Assembly (NCBI GenBank): GCA_021818105.1
Contig: JAKAFB010000013.1
Location: 1-63,224 of the forward strand
Reading direction: 5' to 3'
Length of the DNA: 63,224 nucleotides
From: Acidobacteriota bacterium
GTDB taxonomy: Bacteria > Acidobacteriota > Terriglobia > Terriglobales > Acidobacteriaceae
Every line of letters starts with the position of its first letter. The stretch's first letter is position 1. The position numbers were made by a program, and so were the translations under genes. The notes below the pieces were generated by a model, which saw only the letters and a program-made list of their open reading frames with translations, did not search any database and was not told where the DNA came from. Below are positions 62,537-63,224 of this stretch, piece by piece.

Positions 62537-62555
62537 CGCCCGGAAAATCCGGGCG
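62537..62555 (+). terminator. Hairpin after the GT2-NodB gene
   Basis: CGCCCGGA-AAA-TCCGGGCG forms a perfect 8-bp stem 45 bases after the stop codon. There is no T-run on the plus strand; it marks the end of the glycan cluster. Confidence 0.55.
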
Positions 62556-62567
62556 CTTCCCCACTTG

Positions 62568-62960
62568 CTAACCGCAAGCCAGATTTGGGCCAGGCATCCC
62601 ATATCGAGATCGTCGGGGGCGCCAGCTATGCCCATGTTGGTTGGCACCCATCCCGGATCAACGGCATTGCTCAGGACATCCGGCTATAGCCGCGTGACTG
62701 CGAATGCAAACTCATGCATAAGGCATACTTTCGCAATAAGCCTGGGCCTGATTCCAGGCCGGTCCAGCCAGTCAATGTTGTAAAGCAACGGATTGCCATC
62801 GCTATGCATGCTGCTGAGATAGACCAATCAATCATGGCGATTGATCAAGGCAGTAAGCATGTATGCCGCGAAAGTGTTCACAGCGTGAGTCATCGTGTGA
62901 CCCTCGGGCGTTCAGCGCCGGGTTTGTACACGGTAGATGCCCTCATTGTGGATCACCGCA
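62568..62960 (-). pseudogene. Degraded short-chain dehydrogenase/reductase (SDR)
   Basis: On the minus strand, pieces of one SDR can be read in order but not in one frame. They are MDAVIHNEGIYRV (the NAG region), HAVNTFAAYMLTALI (the active-site Asn helix), LVYLSSMHSDGNP (catalytic Ser strand), IDWLDRP and QAYCES (around the catalytic Tyr), and VLSNAVDPGWVPTNMG with DDLDMGCLAQIWLAVS (C-terminus). In-frame stops (after INRHD, and a TAG where Trp is expected before PDVLSN) and at least one frameshift show it is dead. The cofactor-binding N-terminus is missing. It was presumably cut by whatever placed the recombinase scrap at 62963. Confidence 0.72.
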
Positions 62961-62962
62961 TC

Positions 62963-63073
62963 CATCCGAAGACTGTGCAGGGACTCCTGCAGCACGCCGA
63001 CATCAAGACGACGCTCGGACTCTACACTCAGGACAAGAGCGATGAAAAGCAGGCTGTACAAGGCGCATTTTTG
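62963..63073 (+). pseudogene. C-terminal remnant of a tyrosine recombinase (phage-type integrase)
   Basis: The plus strand encodes HPKTVQGLLQHADIKTTLGL directly followed by YTQDKSDEKQAVQGAF. This is the usual C-terminal end of a tyrosine recombinase: the H(A)DI.TTL.xY box with the catalytic tyrosine codon at about 63023. Nothing upstream matches the rest of the catalytic domain (no RHxxR box), so only about 37 residues remain. It points towards the 3' end of tRNA-Asp, about 100 bases away, the normal layout for an integrase next to its tRNA attachment site. Confidence 0.65.
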
Positions 63074-63174
63074 ATGCGGTGGGGCTTGCAAGCACAATGC
63101 TTCAGTAGGAATTATGGAACGGATTATGGATTGTCACTTTCGGTCCCATACGAAGCAAAATCCCTTACTTTGTA

Positions 63175-63224
63175 TGGCGGGGACGACGGGGCTCGAACCC
63201 GCGACCTCTGCCGTGACAGGGCAG
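63175..63224 (-). tRNA. tRNA-Asp (anticodon GTC), 3' part only
   Basis: Read on the minus strand, the anticodon region CCTGTCACGG gives anticodon GTC. The T arm GCGGGTTCGAGCCCCGT and acceptor end CGTCCCCG with encoded CCA (63175-63177) follow. The 5' half lies beyond the right edge. The 3' end faces the integrase remnant and the glycan cluster. Confidence 0.93.

Noticed and set aside
62912..63097. 61-codon minus-strand frame covering the integrase remnant
   Set aside because: Its left part is the SDR remnant (MDAVIHNEGIYRV), but the right part is antisense to the integrase C-terminus, so it is not one gene. A longer SDR reading through LDV..LQESLHSL could not be fully excluded.
1..63224. CRISPR array, insertion sequence with terminal repeats, rRNA operon, origin of replication
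   Set aside because: No regularly spaced short repeats, transposase gene, rRNA sequence or DnaA-box cluster was seen; the only recombinase is the scrap at 62963.
63175..63224. A second copy of the tRNA-Asp 3' end inside the window as the distal attachment site
   Set aside because: None was seen by eye near the tRNA-Ser gene or in the intergenic regions; the distal site may be outside or lost.

Overview
The window is high-GC chromosomal DNA that looks like an acidobacterium (Acidobacteriota, Terriglobia; Granulicella, Terriglobus or Edaphobacter type). This placement is an inference. It rests on the mix of gene families: an IPT/TIG-repeat lipoprotein, a DUF4382-type lipoprotein, large TolC-like proteins, a giant GH13 protein and many secreted TPR proteins. 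It also rests on strong G/C use at third codon positions and frequent TTG/GTG starts. No database search was possible.

The first 41 kb is mostly ordinary core genome in short, mixed-orientation units. It opens with the 5' three quarters of uvrA (minus strand, cut by the left edge). A run of secreted or TPR proteins ending in a SprT-like metalloprotease follows. Then come lgt, hpt, deoC, a GAF-GAF-PP2C phosphatase, aroA, a 708-residue TolC-like protein, truA, an M20 peptidase, an amidohydrolase, an MscS channel, an EamA transporter, an HtrA protease and a peptidoglycan-binding-type protein. Next are a type-B carboxylesterase, a PspC / alpha-beta hydrolase / lysA operon, a TPR protein, pyrF, a small zinc-ribbon protein, a CPBP-like membrane protein behind accA, a Tat-exported amidase, an FprA-like flavoprotein and a 1263-residue GH13 protein.

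From 41.7 to 48.9 kb lies one seven-gene minus-strand operon: tetR, tolC, hlyD, two ABC ATPases and two ABC-2 permeases. Most neighbours overlap by a few bases. It reads as a self-regulated tripartite efflux or export machine. TGAC/GTCA palindromes upstream of tetR are candidate operators.

From 49.3 kb to the right edge the window is accessory in character. It starts with tRNA-Ser(CGA), then two large lipoproteins (seven TIG repeats plus a C-terminal domain; DUF4382/DUF5666-like). After a strong terminator comes a more AT-rich cell-surface glycan cluster: four GT2-type glycosyltransferase genes, a SAM methyltransferase and a Wzx-like flippase. The last glycosyltransferase is fused to a NodB-type polysaccharide deacetylase. 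The cluster ends in gene debris, a broken short-chain dehydrogenase and the C-terminal scrap of a tyrosine recombinase, lying against the 3' end of tRNA-Asp(GTC). This layout suggests an old integrated island at a tRNA-Asp site.
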